Below, piece by piece: positions 41,674-49,108 of a stretch of 49,108 nt of DNA. The first letter of the stretch is position 1, and every line of letters starts with the position of its first letter. Made by a program: the position numbers and the translations under genes. Under the pieces are notes generated by a model. It had not been told where the DNA came from. It saw only the letters and a program-made list of their open reading frames with translations, and did not search any database. Source of the DNA: Clostridia bacterium (GTDB taxonomy: Bacteria; Bacillota; Clostridia; Christensenellales; Borkfalkiaceae); contig JAFYTO010000006.1 in NCBI GenBank assembly GCA_017558825.1, positions 1 to 49,108 of the forward strand. Reading direction: 5' to 3'.

Positions 41674-44025
41674 ATGATAGAAAACCAAGAACAAAACGCA
41701 ACAGTTCAAGTTATTGAAAATAATTTAGAGTGCGGAATTCCTACTATTGCCGTAAGGGGCAAGGTAATTTTCCCCAACGTTTTTACCACTCTTGACGTTG
41801 GCAGAATTAAAACTCTTAACGCAATTCAAAAAGCGCTTAAAGGTGACAAGCGCATTTTTGCCGTTTGTCAAAAAGACGTTAGAGTGGACGAGCCAACCGC
41901 GCAAGACCTTTACACCGTAGGCACGGTTTGTAGAATAGGAACGCTTAATAAACTTGGGCAAGACAATTTTAAGCTTACCATTGAAGGCTTATACCGCGCA
42001 GAAATGGTTAGTGCGGAAGAAAGTGAAAATCACTTTGTTGCAAACATTAAAAAGATTGAAAGCGTGAACGAAAACGAGCTTGAAACGGAAGCTATTTTAA
42101 GAGTTGCTAAGGACGCGTTTAAAAGTTTAACCGACAAGTTAGTTAAACCAAACCGCGAGGCAATAAACACAATTTTATCTATAGAAAGTGCGGAAGCGTT
42201 TTTAAATAGCGCAACTTTTAACTCTCCGCTTAAAGAAAATGATAAACAACGCGTTTTACAAACTTACTCGCTAAACGATAGGCTTTTAACACTTTCTTCA
42301 CTTCTCAATAACGAAATTGAAGTTTTAGGAATTGAAAAGGAAATTGCCGAAAGGGTTAAAAAGAGCATTGATAAAAACCAAAAAGAGTTCTATTTGCGCG
42401 AGCAAATTAAGGCTATTCACGAAGAGCTTGGCGATGACGTTAAGGAGAAAGACCTTTTAGAAGAAGCAATACGCAAAAAGGGTTTATCTAAAGAAGTTGA
42501 AGCAAAGGTTTTAGAAGAGTTAAAAAGAATGTCTAAAATGGCACCATCTTCGCCAGACTATACTGTTTTAAGGTCTTATTTAGATTGGATTTTAGATTTG
42601 CCTTTTACTGAAGAAAGTGAAGATACTAAAGAACTTTCCGTATGCAAAAAAACGCTTGAAGAAGACCATTTTGGGCTTGAAAAGGTTAAAGAACGCATAC
42701 TTGAATACCTTGCCGTGTTAAAGCTTACAAAATCGCTTAAAGGCCCTATTTTATGTTTAGTAGGCCCACCGGGCGTTGGTAAAACTTCGGTTGCCAAGTC
42801 CGTTGCACGCGCACTCAATAGAAAACTTGTTAGAATGAGTTTAGGTGGCGTAAAGGACGAAGCCGAAATTCGCGGTCATAGAAAAACCTATATTGGCGCA
42901 ATGCCGGGTAGAATTATTTACGGTATGAAAGAAGCGGGCACAATAAACCCCGTATTCTTACTTGACGAAATTGACAAACTTTCAAGCGATATGCGTGGCG
43001 ACCCTGCAAGCGCACTTTTAGAAGTTTTAGACCCAGAGCAAAACGAAACTTTCCGCGATAGGTATTTAGAAATTCCTTACGACCTTTCAAAAGTTATGTT
43101 TATAACTACGGCAAATAGTTTAGATACTATTCCTGCTCCGCTTTTAGACCGTATGGAAGTTATTGATATTGCAGGCTATACCGAAGAAGAAAAGGTTGAA
43201 ATTGCCAAGAGATATTTAGTTCCTAAAAACGCGGTTAAAAACGGCTTAAAGTTAAAAGATGTTAGTTTTGACGAGAACGCTATTAAGGAAATTATACGCG
43301 GTTACACCGGCGAAGCAGGCGTTAGAAAACTTGAACAACAAGTAAACGCTATTTGTAGAAAGGTAGCGGTAAAACACGCTGAAAACAACTTGACTAAAAA
43401 AGAAAAAATTACTAAAAAGACGGTTGCTAATTATTTAGGCGTAAGGCGTTATGGCGTTGATAATCAAATAGAAAAGAACGAAATAGGTTCTGCAACAGGC
43501 CTTGCGTGGACTGCTATTGGCGGCACAACCATAACTATAGAAGTTGCTTTAATGAAAGGTAAGGGCGCGCTTAATTTAACGGGTAAATTAGGTGACGTAA
43601 TGCAAGAAAGTGCAAAAACTGCCATTAGTTATATACGCGCTCACGCAAAAGATTACGGTATAGATAGCACCGTTTTTGAAACTACTGACGTGCACGTTCA
43701 CGTTCCCGAAGGTGCAACTCCAAAAGACGGCCCAAGCGCGGGCATAACTATTGCCACGGCTTTACTTTCCGCATTTACAAACAAGGTTGTAAGGCGCGAT
43801 ATTGCAATGACTGGCGAAGTTACTTTAAGGGGCAACGTTTTAGCAATAGGCGGTCTTAAAGAAAAATCACTTGCGGCGTATAGGCTTGGCATAAAAACGG
43901 TTATTATTCCAAAGCAAAACGTTAAAGATTTAGAAGAAATTCCAACAGCTATAAAAGAGCAAATTAAATTTATTGCCGTTTCAAACGTGCAAGAAGTGTT
44001 TGATGCGGTTATTGAGGGTTTATGA
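41674..44025 (+). CDS. lon: ATP-dependent protease Lon (LonA)
   Basis: 783 aa, full length. An N-terminal LON substrate domain (IPTIAVRGKVIFPNVF) and coiled-coil arm, then AAA+ with Walker A GPPGVGKTS and Walker B VFLLDEIDK, then the S16 peptidase domain with catalytic Ser in PKDGPSAG and the later Lys in GLKEKSLAA. Degrades damaged and regulatory proteins in the cytosol. GGAG ribosome binding site. Its stop overlaps engB by 4 nt, the same lon-engB order as in Bacillus. Confidence 0.98.
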   Translation: MIENQEQNATVQVIENNLECGIPTIAVRGKVIFPNVFTTLDVGRIKTLNAIQKALKGDKRIFAVCQKDVRVDEPTAQDLYTVGTVCRIGTLNKLGQDNFKLTIEGLYRAEMVSAEESENHFVANIKKIESVNENELETEAILRVAKDAFKSLTDKLVKPNREAINTILSIESAEAFLNSATFNSPLKENDKQRVLQTYSLNDRLLTLSSLLNNEIEVLGIEKEIAERVKKSIDKNQKEFYLREQIKAIHEELGDDVKEKDLLEEAIRKKGLSKEVEAKVLEELKRMSKMAPSSPDYTVLRSYLDWILDLPFTEESEDTKELSVCKKTLEEDHFGLEKVKERILEYLAVLKLTKSLKGPILCLVGPPGVGKTSVAKSVARALNRKLVRMSLGGVKDEAEIRGHRKTYIGAMPGRIIYGMKEAGTINPVFLLDEIDKLSSDMRGDPASALLEVLDPEQNETFRDRYLEIPYDLSKVMFITTANSLDTIPAPLLDRMEVIDIAGYTEEEKVEIAKRYLVPKNAVKNGLKLKDVSFDENAIKEIIRGYTGEAGVRKLEQQVNAICRKVAVKHAENNLTKKEKITKKTVANYLGVRRYGVDNQIEKNEIGSATGLAWTAIGGTTITIEVALMKGKGALNLTGKLGDVMQESAKTAISYIRAHAKDYGIDSTVFETTDVHVHVPEGATPKDGPSAGITIATALLSAFTNKVVRRDIAMTGEVTLRGNVLAIGGLKEKSLAAYRLGIKTVIIPKQNVKDLEEIPTAIKEQIKFIAVSNVQEVFDAVIEGL

Positions 44026-44660
44026 TTATTAAAAACGCCGAATTTATAACTTCGGTAGCAAACAAAAAGCAATTTATAGTGCCAAATAAACCGCTTATTG
44101 CAATATGCGGTAAGTCAAACGTTGGCAAAAGTTCGCTCATAAATGCGCTTGCAAACCGCAAAAAACTTGCTAAAACTTCCGTTACGCCGGGTAGAACAAG
44201 GCTTGTAAACTACTTTGATTTTGGCTCGTTTATTTTAGCGGACTTGCCAGGTTACGGCTTTGCAAAAGTTTCGCAAGCGGAAAAGGAAAAATGGGCGCAT
44301 TTACTTGAAGACTTTTTTGCGTATAGCAAGTTAATTACTCACGTATTTTCACTTGTTGATATTCGCCATAAGCCTACAAGTGATGATCTTCAAATGATAA
44401 ACTATCTTCACCACTATGCGTTGCCGTTTACAATTATTGCAACCAAGGCAGATAAAATTGGCAAAACGCGCATTAAAGATAGGCTTAAAGAAATTGGAAA
44501 CTATTTAGCCGTTGGCGAAAGTTCTATTTACCCTGTATCAAGTGAAACTGGCTATGGTAAGGACAAAATTTTACAAAAAATTGAAAGCGTTTTAGAAATT
44601 TACAACGACGAATTCTTTAATACTACTGACGAAGAAGACGACGAAGAAACGCAAGAATAA
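44022..44660 (+). CDS. engB: Ribosome biogenesis GTPase EngB (YsxC)
   Basis: 212 aa. G1 GKSNVGKSS, G3 DLPGYGFA and G4 TKAD motifs; TPGRTRLVNYF is the switch I hallmark of EngB. Needed for late 50S assembly. The C-terminus has an acidic extension (DEEDDEETQE) beyond the usual end. Overlaps lon by 4 nt and shares its promoter. Confidence 0.96.
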   Translation: MIIKNAEFITSVANKKQFIVPNKPLIAICGKSNVGKSSLINALANRKKLAKTSVTPGRTRLVNYFDFGSFILADLPGYGFAKVSQAEKEKWAHLLEDFFAYSKLITHVFSLVDIRHKPTSDDLQMINYLHHYALPFTIIATKADKIGKTRIKDRLKEIGNYLAVGESSIYPVSSETGYGKDKILQKIESVLEIYNDEFFNTTDEEDDEETQE

Positions 44661-44672
44661 TATTGCAAAACA

Positions 44673-44703
44673 AAAAAAGGACTTTTCTAAGTCCTTTTTC
44701 TTA
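44673..44703. terminator. Bidirectional terminator of lon-engB and of the Ser-like element
   Basis: Perfect stem AAAAAGGACTT/AAGTCCTTTTT, 4-nt loop, T-runs on both strands. On the minus strand it begins about 5 nt after the CCA end of the element at 44708-44802. Confidence 0.9.
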
Positions 44704-44707
44704 TTTA

Positions 44708-44802
44708 TGGCGGAAGCGTGTGAAACGTAAAACTACTTGGGTAGAATAAAGCTATTTAGCCCACCCAGAAGATTAAAATCTATATGTTTACGCAACCTTC
44801 CC
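44708..44802 (-). ncRNA. CCA-ended tRNA-Ser-like element behind the TetR gene
   Basis: 95 nt on the minus strand, starting 4 nt after the TetR stop codon. It begins GGGAAGG and ends CACGCTTCCGCCA, so GGAAG can pair with CTTCC, leaving discriminator G and CCA as in tRNA-Ser(CGA). Interior stems include GGGT/ACCC around an AT-rich core and GTAAAAC-like pairing (GCGTAAAC with GTTTTAC). There is no cloverleaf or anticodon arm. It would be the 3' end of the TetR operon transcript, closed by a strong terminator. Confidence 0.45.
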
Positions 44803-44806
44803 TAAG

Positions 44807-45379
44807 TTATTTTAAATAAAAGCCAACACAATTTTTTATAATCTTCACTAATTCTTCAATATCAGTTTCGCAATCTAACTCTATCCACTTGTATATTATA
44901 CCTTTTATACCTTGAGTAAAAAACTCAAGATTATATATTTTTTGTGTTTCATCACTTAAAAATTGTGATATAGCAGGATAAAAAATAGTTTCATACATTT
45001 TATTATAGGCTTTTTCGCCTTGAAACAAATTTGGCTTTTTGTGTACTAATTTTAATACACGCTTATTTTTTTTGCAAAAATTCAAATAAGGAATAAGTTG
45101 ATTATCAGTAATTAAAAAAGCAGACTCTTTTGAATTTATTTTAGGCGTTGCATTTATATTAAAAGAACTTATAAACTCTTTGTTTATACACGCTATTGTT
45201 TCTTCTAATAAGTCATCAACGTTATCGTAATGCAAATAAAAAGTAGTACGATTAACACCTGCCCTTTGGGTTATTTCAGTTATGGTTATAAATTCAATAT
45301 CCTTTTTTTCAAGCAATTCTAAAAGTGCTTGATTCATTAAGTTTGCAGTATAATAATATTTACTTTCGTTCTTATTCAT
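44807..45379 (-). CDS. TetR/AcrR-family regulator
   Basis: 190 aa. The N-terminal helix-turn-helix (about 25-55: ITITEITQRAGVNRTTFYLHYDN) is a clear TetR DNA-binding domain; the rest is an all-helical ligand domain of the kind seen with DUF-type C-termini in Lactobacillales and Clostridia. Last gene of an operon with two membrane proteins; its start overlaps the previous stop by 8 nt. It probably represses its own operon through the dyad at 46431-46455. Confidence 0.9.
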   Translation of the reverse strand: MNKNESKYYYTANLMNQALLELLEKKDIEFITITEITQRAGVNRTTFYLHYDNVDDLLEETIACINKEFISSFNINATPKINSKESAFLITDNQLIPYLNFCKKNKRVLKLVHKKPNLFQGEKAYNKMYETIFYPAISQFLSDETQKIYNLEFFTQGIKGIIYKWIELDCETDIEELVKIIKNCVGFYLK

Positions 45380-46034
45380 TTTTTAATAACCTTGATTCCT
45401 TGTTCGCTTTAATTATCATCATTATAGCACAAAATATAATAAAAATAGAAACACTTGCACATAAAATAGGCAGAATTATACTTCTTAAATTAGTATCACC
45501 ATTACCAAACGTTGTTAGCATAGTATTTGTTAGTGTTGCTATAGAAACGCTGGCTGAAATTAAGTTTATTACTTTTATTGAAGAAAAAACGTAATTATCA
45601 TATTTAAGATATTTAATAACGTCAATAATAGCAACTGTAAGCATTGCAAAAGTATACGTCGCTAATGTAATGACTGTAATTTCGTGGTGTTGAACATATA
45701 GAGTTGTATAAATCAATAAAAACATCATTATTGAAACAACCAAATTTAAGACAAATAAAAAACAACCTATGGTACGCATTATTAAAATTTCTTTATTTTT
45801 GGTTATATATTTTCGGTTTTTTAAGAATATAAAAACACGCACCATAGAGAGTAAGCCATAATATATAGCCATAACGAAAAACCATTTTGAAAAAAATATT
45901 TGACTTACAACAAACAAAAATATCGAATAAATAATATTAAATATAAAAGACAATAATAAAAAAAATTTTGTTCTATAATCGAAATCAAGTTTTATTTTTT
46001 TCAACAATGATAAATTTTCATAATTATTCTTCAT
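45372..46034 (-). CDS. Six-helix membrane protein of unknown function
   Basis: 220 aa with about six hydrophobic segments after a basic cytosolic start (KKIKLDFDYRTKFF). No transporter signature is recognised. It overlaps the gene upstream by 11 nt and the TetR gene by 8 nt, so the three are translationally coupled. Base composition is more AT-rich than lon-engB, which suggests later acquisition. Confidence 0.7.
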   Translation of the reverse strand: MKNNYENLSLLKKIKLDFDYRTKFFLLLSFIFNIIYSIFLFVVSQIFFSKWFFVMAIYYGLLSMVRVFIFLKNRKYITKNKEILIMRTIGCFLFVLNLVVSIMMFLLIYTTLYVQHHEITVITLATYTFAMLTVAIIDVIKYLKYDNYVFSSIKVINLISASVSIATLTNTMLTTFGNGDTNLRSIILPILCASVSIFIIFCAIMMIIKANKESRLLKNE

Positions 46035-46380
46035 TTGCTATTTCATTGGCAAGTTTGATAATATCTGAAGCGTACTTATTTTTAGATTTTGTAAGTATCT
46101 TTTTATATAATGGATAATTAACACTAACGCCTAAAATTCCAAGGCAACCAATTATAATGCCTAAGGCTATCATTAAAGGCGAGCCACCACCAATAACACC
46201 CATAGATAAGCACATACCTGTACCTAATACCAAAGATGATATAATACCAAAAGTAAAAGTAAAAATGTTTGCAGGATTTTTGGCTTTAGCATCTAATTTT
46301 TTTAACGCTTTAACTTTTGAGGTTTGTTTTGGAGCATATTCGTTAGCAATATGTTCCGCATAAATTTTATCAGTATTCAT
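46024..46380 (-). CDS. Two-helix small membrane protein
   Basis: 118 aa. Lys-rich N-terminus (about 1-35), two membrane helices (about 37-80, Gly-rich second one), then a charged tail ending NEIANEE. It resembles many uncharacterised Firmicutes proteins with DUF-like names but no family is certain. Strong AGGAGAAT ribosome binding site; first gene of the TetR operon. Confidence 0.7.
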   Translation of the reverse strand: MNTDKIYAEHIANEYAPKQTSKVKALKKLDAKAKNPANIFTFTFGIISSLVLGTGMCLSMGVIGGGSPLMIALGIIIGCLGILGVSVNYPLYKKILTKSKNKYASDIIKLANEIANEE

Positions 46381-46430
46381 AATAATTCTCCTAAAAATAA
46401 ATTTGATTTTTCACTCGAGCAAAGCCATTG

Positions 46431-46455
46431 TAACAAAATTAAATATTTATTGCTA
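46431..46455. promoter_or_regulatory. Candidate TetR operator dyad
   Basis: TAACAAAATT-AAATATTT-AT-TGCTA is an imperfect 25-bp dyad (TAACAA...TTGCTA, one mismatch in the outer arms) overlapping a TACAAT-like -10 box upstream of the membrane-TetR operon. The size and place fit a TetR operator. Confidence 0.35.
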
Positions 46456-46540
46456 CAACAAACAAAGGCAATAATGTCTATTTGAAGAAAATGAACTAAA
46501 ATTTAATATTTGGCACTATGGCGTGTGCTTGTCTTGATAT

Positions 46541-46583
46541 AAAAAAATAACCTAACCCAGAACTAGAGTTTGGATTAGGTTAC
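46541..46583 (-). terminator. Terminator after the 116-nt Ser-like element
   Basis: On the minus strand AACCTAA pairs with TTAGGTT and is followed by a T-run. It starts about 6 nt after the CCA end of the element at 46587-46702. Confidence 0.75.
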
Positions 46584-46586
46584 GAT

Positions 46587-46702
46587 TGGCGGAAGCGGTG
46601 GGATACAGCCACACCCTACTTTGTAGGGACACCCTGGCTGACCTTTGCCCGTCAAAGCGAGCCCGTCGTATGGCGGCCGAACCTATTATAAGGTTCACTT
46701 CC
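46587..46702 (-). ncRNA. CCA-ended tRNA-Ser-like element next to tRNA-Ser
   Basis: 116 nt on the minus strand. It begins GGAAGTG and ends CGCTTCC-G-CCA, the same acceptor strands, discriminator and CCA as tRNA-Ser(CGA) just upstream; the last 18 nt are identical to that tRNA. The interior is unrelated: a hairpin GAACC/GGTTC near the 5' end and a nested GCCA/TGGC with CCCTAC-aaa-GTAGGG. No anticodon arm of normal size. Flanked by terminators on both sides. Confidence 0.5.
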
Positions 46703-46717
46703 TTTACTTTTCGCACG

Positions 46718-46751
46718 AAAAAAAAAGGATGTCAAACCGACATCCTTTTTT
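46718..46751 (-). terminator. Terminator after tRNA-Ser
   Basis: GGATGTC/GACATCC stem extended by A/T pairs, followed by nine T on the minus strand, directly after the tRNA CCA. Confidence 0.9.
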
Positions 46752-46753
46752 CG

Positions 46754-46842
46754 TGGCGGAAGCGGTGGGATTCGAACCCACGATACGTTGCCGTATACCT
46801 GATTTCGAGTCAGGGCCGTTATGACCACTTCGATACACTTCC
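46754..46842 (-). tRNA. tRNA-Ser (CGA)
   Basis: 89-nt class II tRNA on the minus strand: acceptor GGAAGTG/CGCTTCC, anticodon stem CCTGA/TCAGG with loop CTCGAAA (CGA), a long variable arm, and encoded CCA. Confidence 0.97.
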
Positions 46843-46855
46843 ATTTAACGCTTAA

Positions 46856-46884
46856 ATATTAACACAAAATTTTAAATTTTACAA
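46856..46884 (-). promoter_or_regulatory. Promoter of tRNA-Ser
   Basis: Minus-strand TTGTAA (46879-46884), 17-bp spacer, TAATAT (46856-46861), about 13 nt before the tRNA 5' end. Confidence 0.65.
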
Positions 46885-46910
46885 CAACTTTAAATGTTTT
46901 ATTAAAAAAT

Positions 46911-46978
46911 AAAAAAAGAGAGCCAATTCCGGACTTTCTCCTATGCCCTATAATTTATAGGGTCAAAGCACTCTCTAT
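46911..46978 (-). ncRNA. Candidate small RNA with its own promoter and terminator
   Basis: About 67 nt on the minus strand. The 5' AGAGAG and 3' CTCTCT pair and close the whole molecule, and the 3' side runs straight into seven T, so the RNA is its own terminator. Inside is a perfect hairpin CCCTATAA/TTATAGGG-type dyad followed by a single-stranded GGAGAAAGTCCGGAATTGG. A TTGACA-N17-TAAAAT promoter ends about 7 nt before the 5' end. It does not match a family that I can name. It lies between tRNA-Ser and the rhamnosidase gene. Confidence 0.6.
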
Positions 46979-46984
46979 ATTAAT

Positions 46985-47013
46985 ATTTTAAAGCATTTTA
47001 GAAGTTTTGTCAA
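46985..47013 (-). promoter_or_regulatory. Promoter of the small RNA candidate
   Basis: Minus-strand TTGACA (47008-47013), 17-bp spacer, TAAAAT (46985-46990). No coding gene lies downstream before the next terminator, so it should serve the small RNA. Confidence 0.75.
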
Positions 47014-47110
47014 TTATTTAAAATATCACCATAGTATAACTAATTAGTCATTATAGAAGTAGAGTGGTAAAAAAATAAATGATATAATTTAAAAGTACAG
47101 CAAAAAGCCC

Positions 47111-47138
47111 TTGAAATTTTTTAACAAGGTGCTATAAT
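47111..47138 (+). promoter_or_regulatory. Promoter of the rhamnosidase gene with an inverted repeat
   Basis: TTGAAA (47111-47116), 16-bp spacer, TATAAT (47133-47138). CCTTG (47109-47113) and CAAGG (47125-47129) form a dyad across the -35 box and spacer that could bind a repressor. Confidence 0.7.
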
Positions 47139-47181
47139 AAAAGTATTCTTTTATTAAATTTGCTTTATGTTAGGAGCAGTT

Positions 47182-49108
47182 ATGGAATTTATTTGGGCGG
47201 GCGATAGAGAGCAAAAGAATTTAAGGCTCACTTTTGAATTGAGCGGAATAGAAAATTGCGATACTCTTATTGTAAACGCGGTAGATTTTTACCGCATTTT
47301 TGTTGACGGAGTATTTGTTGAATATGGCCCAGACCGTACTGCGGCAGGATATTCAAGGCAAAAAACAGTCAAGCTAAACGGCGCAAAAAACTTGCAAATT
47401 GAAGTTGCAAGTTATAACGTTGTTTGCTACACTTGTGATAGGCAACTTCCATTTTTTGGTGCGGAACTATACAGCAACGGCAAGTGCGTTTACAAAACTA
47501 CTGATTTTACCGCTAAAAAATACGGCTACGTTGTTAATGACGTGCAAAGGTTTAGCCCACAAAGGGGATTTGTTGAATACTATAACTTTTTTAATAATGA
47601 AGTTGAAGTTTTAACGCCTTATTTTGTTGACGCTCCAACAATCATTGGTGCGGTAGGCACAACTTATAACTATCCAAAATATTTGTTTACGGAAGTTAGT
47701 AGCGGTAAATTTTTAGGCTTTGATAGTGATGCTAACCCTGAATTTAACAGCCGCAACTCAAGTTATTTTACTATTAGTGAAAACGGCTTTAACGTTACGC
47801 GTGATTTTGTTGAAAAGACGAAAAACGGCGAATATAGCGAAATAAATTACGTTTTAGACGTTGAAAAAACGGGCTTTTTACAACTTTATATACAAGCGGA
47901 AGAAGACGTAGAAATTTTTTGCGCGTTTAATGAAATTTTAGTTGACGGCAAATGGATTTTTAGGCGTTTAAGGTGCAATGAAGTGTTTAGCCTAAAAATG
48001 CCAAAAGGCAACCGCTTAGTGCAAAGTTTTGAGCCGTACTCAATGCGCCACTTAAAAATTGTTTATAAAGGAAACTTAACAATAACTCCCGTTTTAATAG
48101 GTTTAGAAAACGGCGACGTTAACTTTGTTACCGTAGAAGGCAACGATAGGTTTGTAAAGGTGTTTAACGCGGCTAAAAACTCGTTTAGCCAAGCCGTTAC
48201 AGACATTTTTATGGACTGCCCAAGTAGAGAGCGCGCAGGTTGGCTTTGCGACGCGTACTTTATGGGCAAAGCCGAAGCACTTTTTACAGGCTCTAATAAA
48301 GTAGAGCGCGCGTATTTAGAAAACTTTTTAATTGGCGAATATCCTGAACTTCCAAAGGGTATGCTACCAAAATCGTTTCCGTCAGAGCACGAAGGTACGC
48401 CTTATATTCCTAACTGGGCTATGTGGTTTGTTATTGAACTTTATTCGTACTATACGCGCACAAACGACAATGAACTTGTAAAAAAGGCAAAGCAAAAAGT
48501 TTACGACTTGCTTGCATTTTTTAAAGACTACACCAACGAATACGGCTTGCTTGAAAACTTGCCAAGTTGGGTGTTTATTGAGTGGAGCGTTTGCAACTGG
48601 GAAGAATACGTTTGCGGTGTAAACTTTCCGTCAAATATGCTATACTTAAAAATGCTTGAAGTAATTGCCGAATTATATAGCGACGATGCTCTTAACAAAA
48701 CCGCGCAAGATTTACGCAAAACTATACTAGACCTTTCATTTAACGGCGAGTATTTTGTAGATAACGCTATACGCAAAAACGGCAAACTTGAAAAGTGTTT
48801 AAACCACACAAGTGAAACTTGCCAATATTACGCATTGTTTTTTGGCTTTAAGCCAAGCGACGATTTTGCAAATAATATGCGCCTTAATTTTGGCCCGTTA
48901 CGCCCACAAAACTATTTAGAACACATTGGGCGCAGTAATATGTTTGTTGGCAACTATTTAAGGTTTATTTGGCTTTGTGAAGAAGGGTATTACGATACCG
49001 TTATAAATGAAACTTTTGAATATTTTGCAAAAATGGTTGAACAAACGGGCACTTTGTGGGAGCACGATTCCCCAAAAGAAAGTTGCAACCACGGCTTTCC
49101 GTCAGTTG
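47182..49108 (+). CDS. GH78-type alpha-L-rhamnosidase, 3' end outside the window
   Basis: 642 codons are open to the window edge with no stop codon. The start ATG follows TTAGGAG. The N-terminal part (about 1-330) is beta-rich; then MDCPSRERAGWLCDA (about 346-360) gives the conserved acidic-site motif of GH78 enzymes, followed by an (alpha/alpha)6 barrel region. TLWEHDSPKESCNHG near the end is the late GH78 block with Trp-Glu and His. There is no signal peptide, so it should act on imported rhamnosides. It has its own promoter. Confidence 0.85.
   Translation, partial: MEFIWAGDREQKNLRLTFELSGIENCDTLIVNAVDFYRIFVDGVFVEYGPDRTAAGYSRQKTVKLNGAKNLQIEVASYNVVCYTCDRQLPFFGAELYSNGKCVYKTTDFTAKKYGYVVNDVQRFSPQRGFVEYYNFFNNEVEVLTPYFVDAPTIIGAVGTTYNYPKYLFTEVSSGKFLGFDSDANPEFNSRNSSYFTISENGFNVTRDFVEKTKNGEYSEINYVLDVEKTGFLQLYIQAEEDVEIFCAFNEILVDGKWIFRRLRCNEVFSLKMPKGNRLVQSFEPYSMRHLKIVYKGNLTITPVLIGLENGDVNFVTVEGNDRFVKVFNAAKNSFSQAVTDIFMDCPSRERAGWLCDAYFMGKAEALFTGSNKVERAYLENFLIGEYPELPKGMLPKSFPSEHEGTPYIPNWAMWFVIELYSYYTRTNDNELVKKAKQKVYDLLAFFKDYTNEYGLLENLPSWVFIEWSVCNWEEYVCGVNFPSNMLYLKMLEVIAELYSDDALNKTAQDLRKTILDLSFNGEYFVDNAIRKNGKLEKCLNHTSETCQYYALFFGFKPSDDFANNMRLNFGPLRPQNYLEHIGRSNMFVGNYLRFIWLCEEGYYDTVINETFEYFAKMVEQTGTLWEHDSPKESCNHGFPSV

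Noticed and set aside
46586..46855. 89-aa reading frame over the tRNA-Ser region
   Set aside because: It is the antisense of tRNA-Ser and its CCA-ended neighbour. The RWDSNPRY-type peptide is a typical tRNA artefact.
46911..46978. Possible RNase P RNA or SRP RNA, because of a GAAAGTCCGG-like string
   Set aside because: The candidate is only about 67 nt and lacks the remaining conserved blocks of either RNA. Treated as an unassigned small RNA.

Overview
The window looks like a chromosomal segment of a low-GC Firmicutes, most likely an uncultured gut-type member of Clostridia. The reasons are AT-rich DNA, consensus sigma-A promoters, AAGGAG-type ribosome binding sites, a CIRCE-controlled groESL operon, and a rsmD-coaD-ylbJ cluster that matches the order known from Bacillus. 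YlbJ is a sporulation protein, and no outer-membrane genes are seen. This placement is inferred from gene content, not from a marker phylogeny.

Layout. 1-3033: a five-gene tRNA operon (Gly, Arg, His, Gln, Lys), a small operon (YwaF-like membrane protein, RdgB, metallophosphoesterase), and tRNA-Leu(UAA) trailed by two odd elements that end in the same 3' acceptor sequence and CCA. 3.2-8.1 kb: an FAD-dependent dehydrogenase, a PHP phosphatase, DUF896 with a possible GrpE-like protein, and two poorly known genes. 8.1-13.1 kb: a fused ABC-FtsX transporter behind 11-bp-spaced direct repeats, a cysteine desulfurase, and RuvX. 13.1-18.3 kb: an AraC regulator divergent from a sugar operon (HpcH/HpaI aldolase, AraD-like epimerase, Asp-box protein, FGGY kinase). 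18.4-21.1 kb: an accessory stretch with an orphan DnaB-like ATPase, a WYL regulator and two unknown genes. 21.1-25.2 kb: a zinc-ribbon membrane protein, a four-helix-bundle cassette that seems to have landed at the 3' end of a stand-alone GMP synthase ATP-pyrophosphatase gene, and a lipoprotein. 25.3-31.3 kb: DUF6062, an ABC exporter, rsmD, coaD, ylbJ and rarA. 31.4-34.5 kb: a sugar transferase, Wzz-like and CpsD-like proteins, and a CpsB-type phosphatase. 34.5-41.5 kb: groESL, dCMP deaminase, cyclophilin, a second Asp-box protein, a serine hydrolase, a flavin reductase with two rubredoxin domains, and an SDR. 41.6-44.7 kb: lon and engB. 44.7-49.1 kb: a TetR/membrane-protein operon, two Ser-type CCA-ended elements, tRNA-Ser(CGA), a small RNA candidate with its own promoter and terminator, and the start of a GH78-type alpha-L-rhamnosidase that runs off the window.

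How the parts fit. Most of the window is housekeeping (protein quality control, tRNA supply, nucleotide hygiene, CoA, ribosome biogenesis). The metabolic theme is scavenging of plant or host sugars: an AraC-controlled pentose/deoxysugar-type pathway, two Asp-box proteins and a rhamnosidase.

The strongest candidate for something undescribed is a set of four intergenic elements. Each ends exactly like the 3' end of a local class II tRNA (Leu or Ser), including the discriminator base and CCA. At least two, and arguably three, have a 5' end that can close an acceptor-like stem, and three are followed at once by a factor-independent terminator. They could be CCA-ended tRNA mimics or decayed integration scars.
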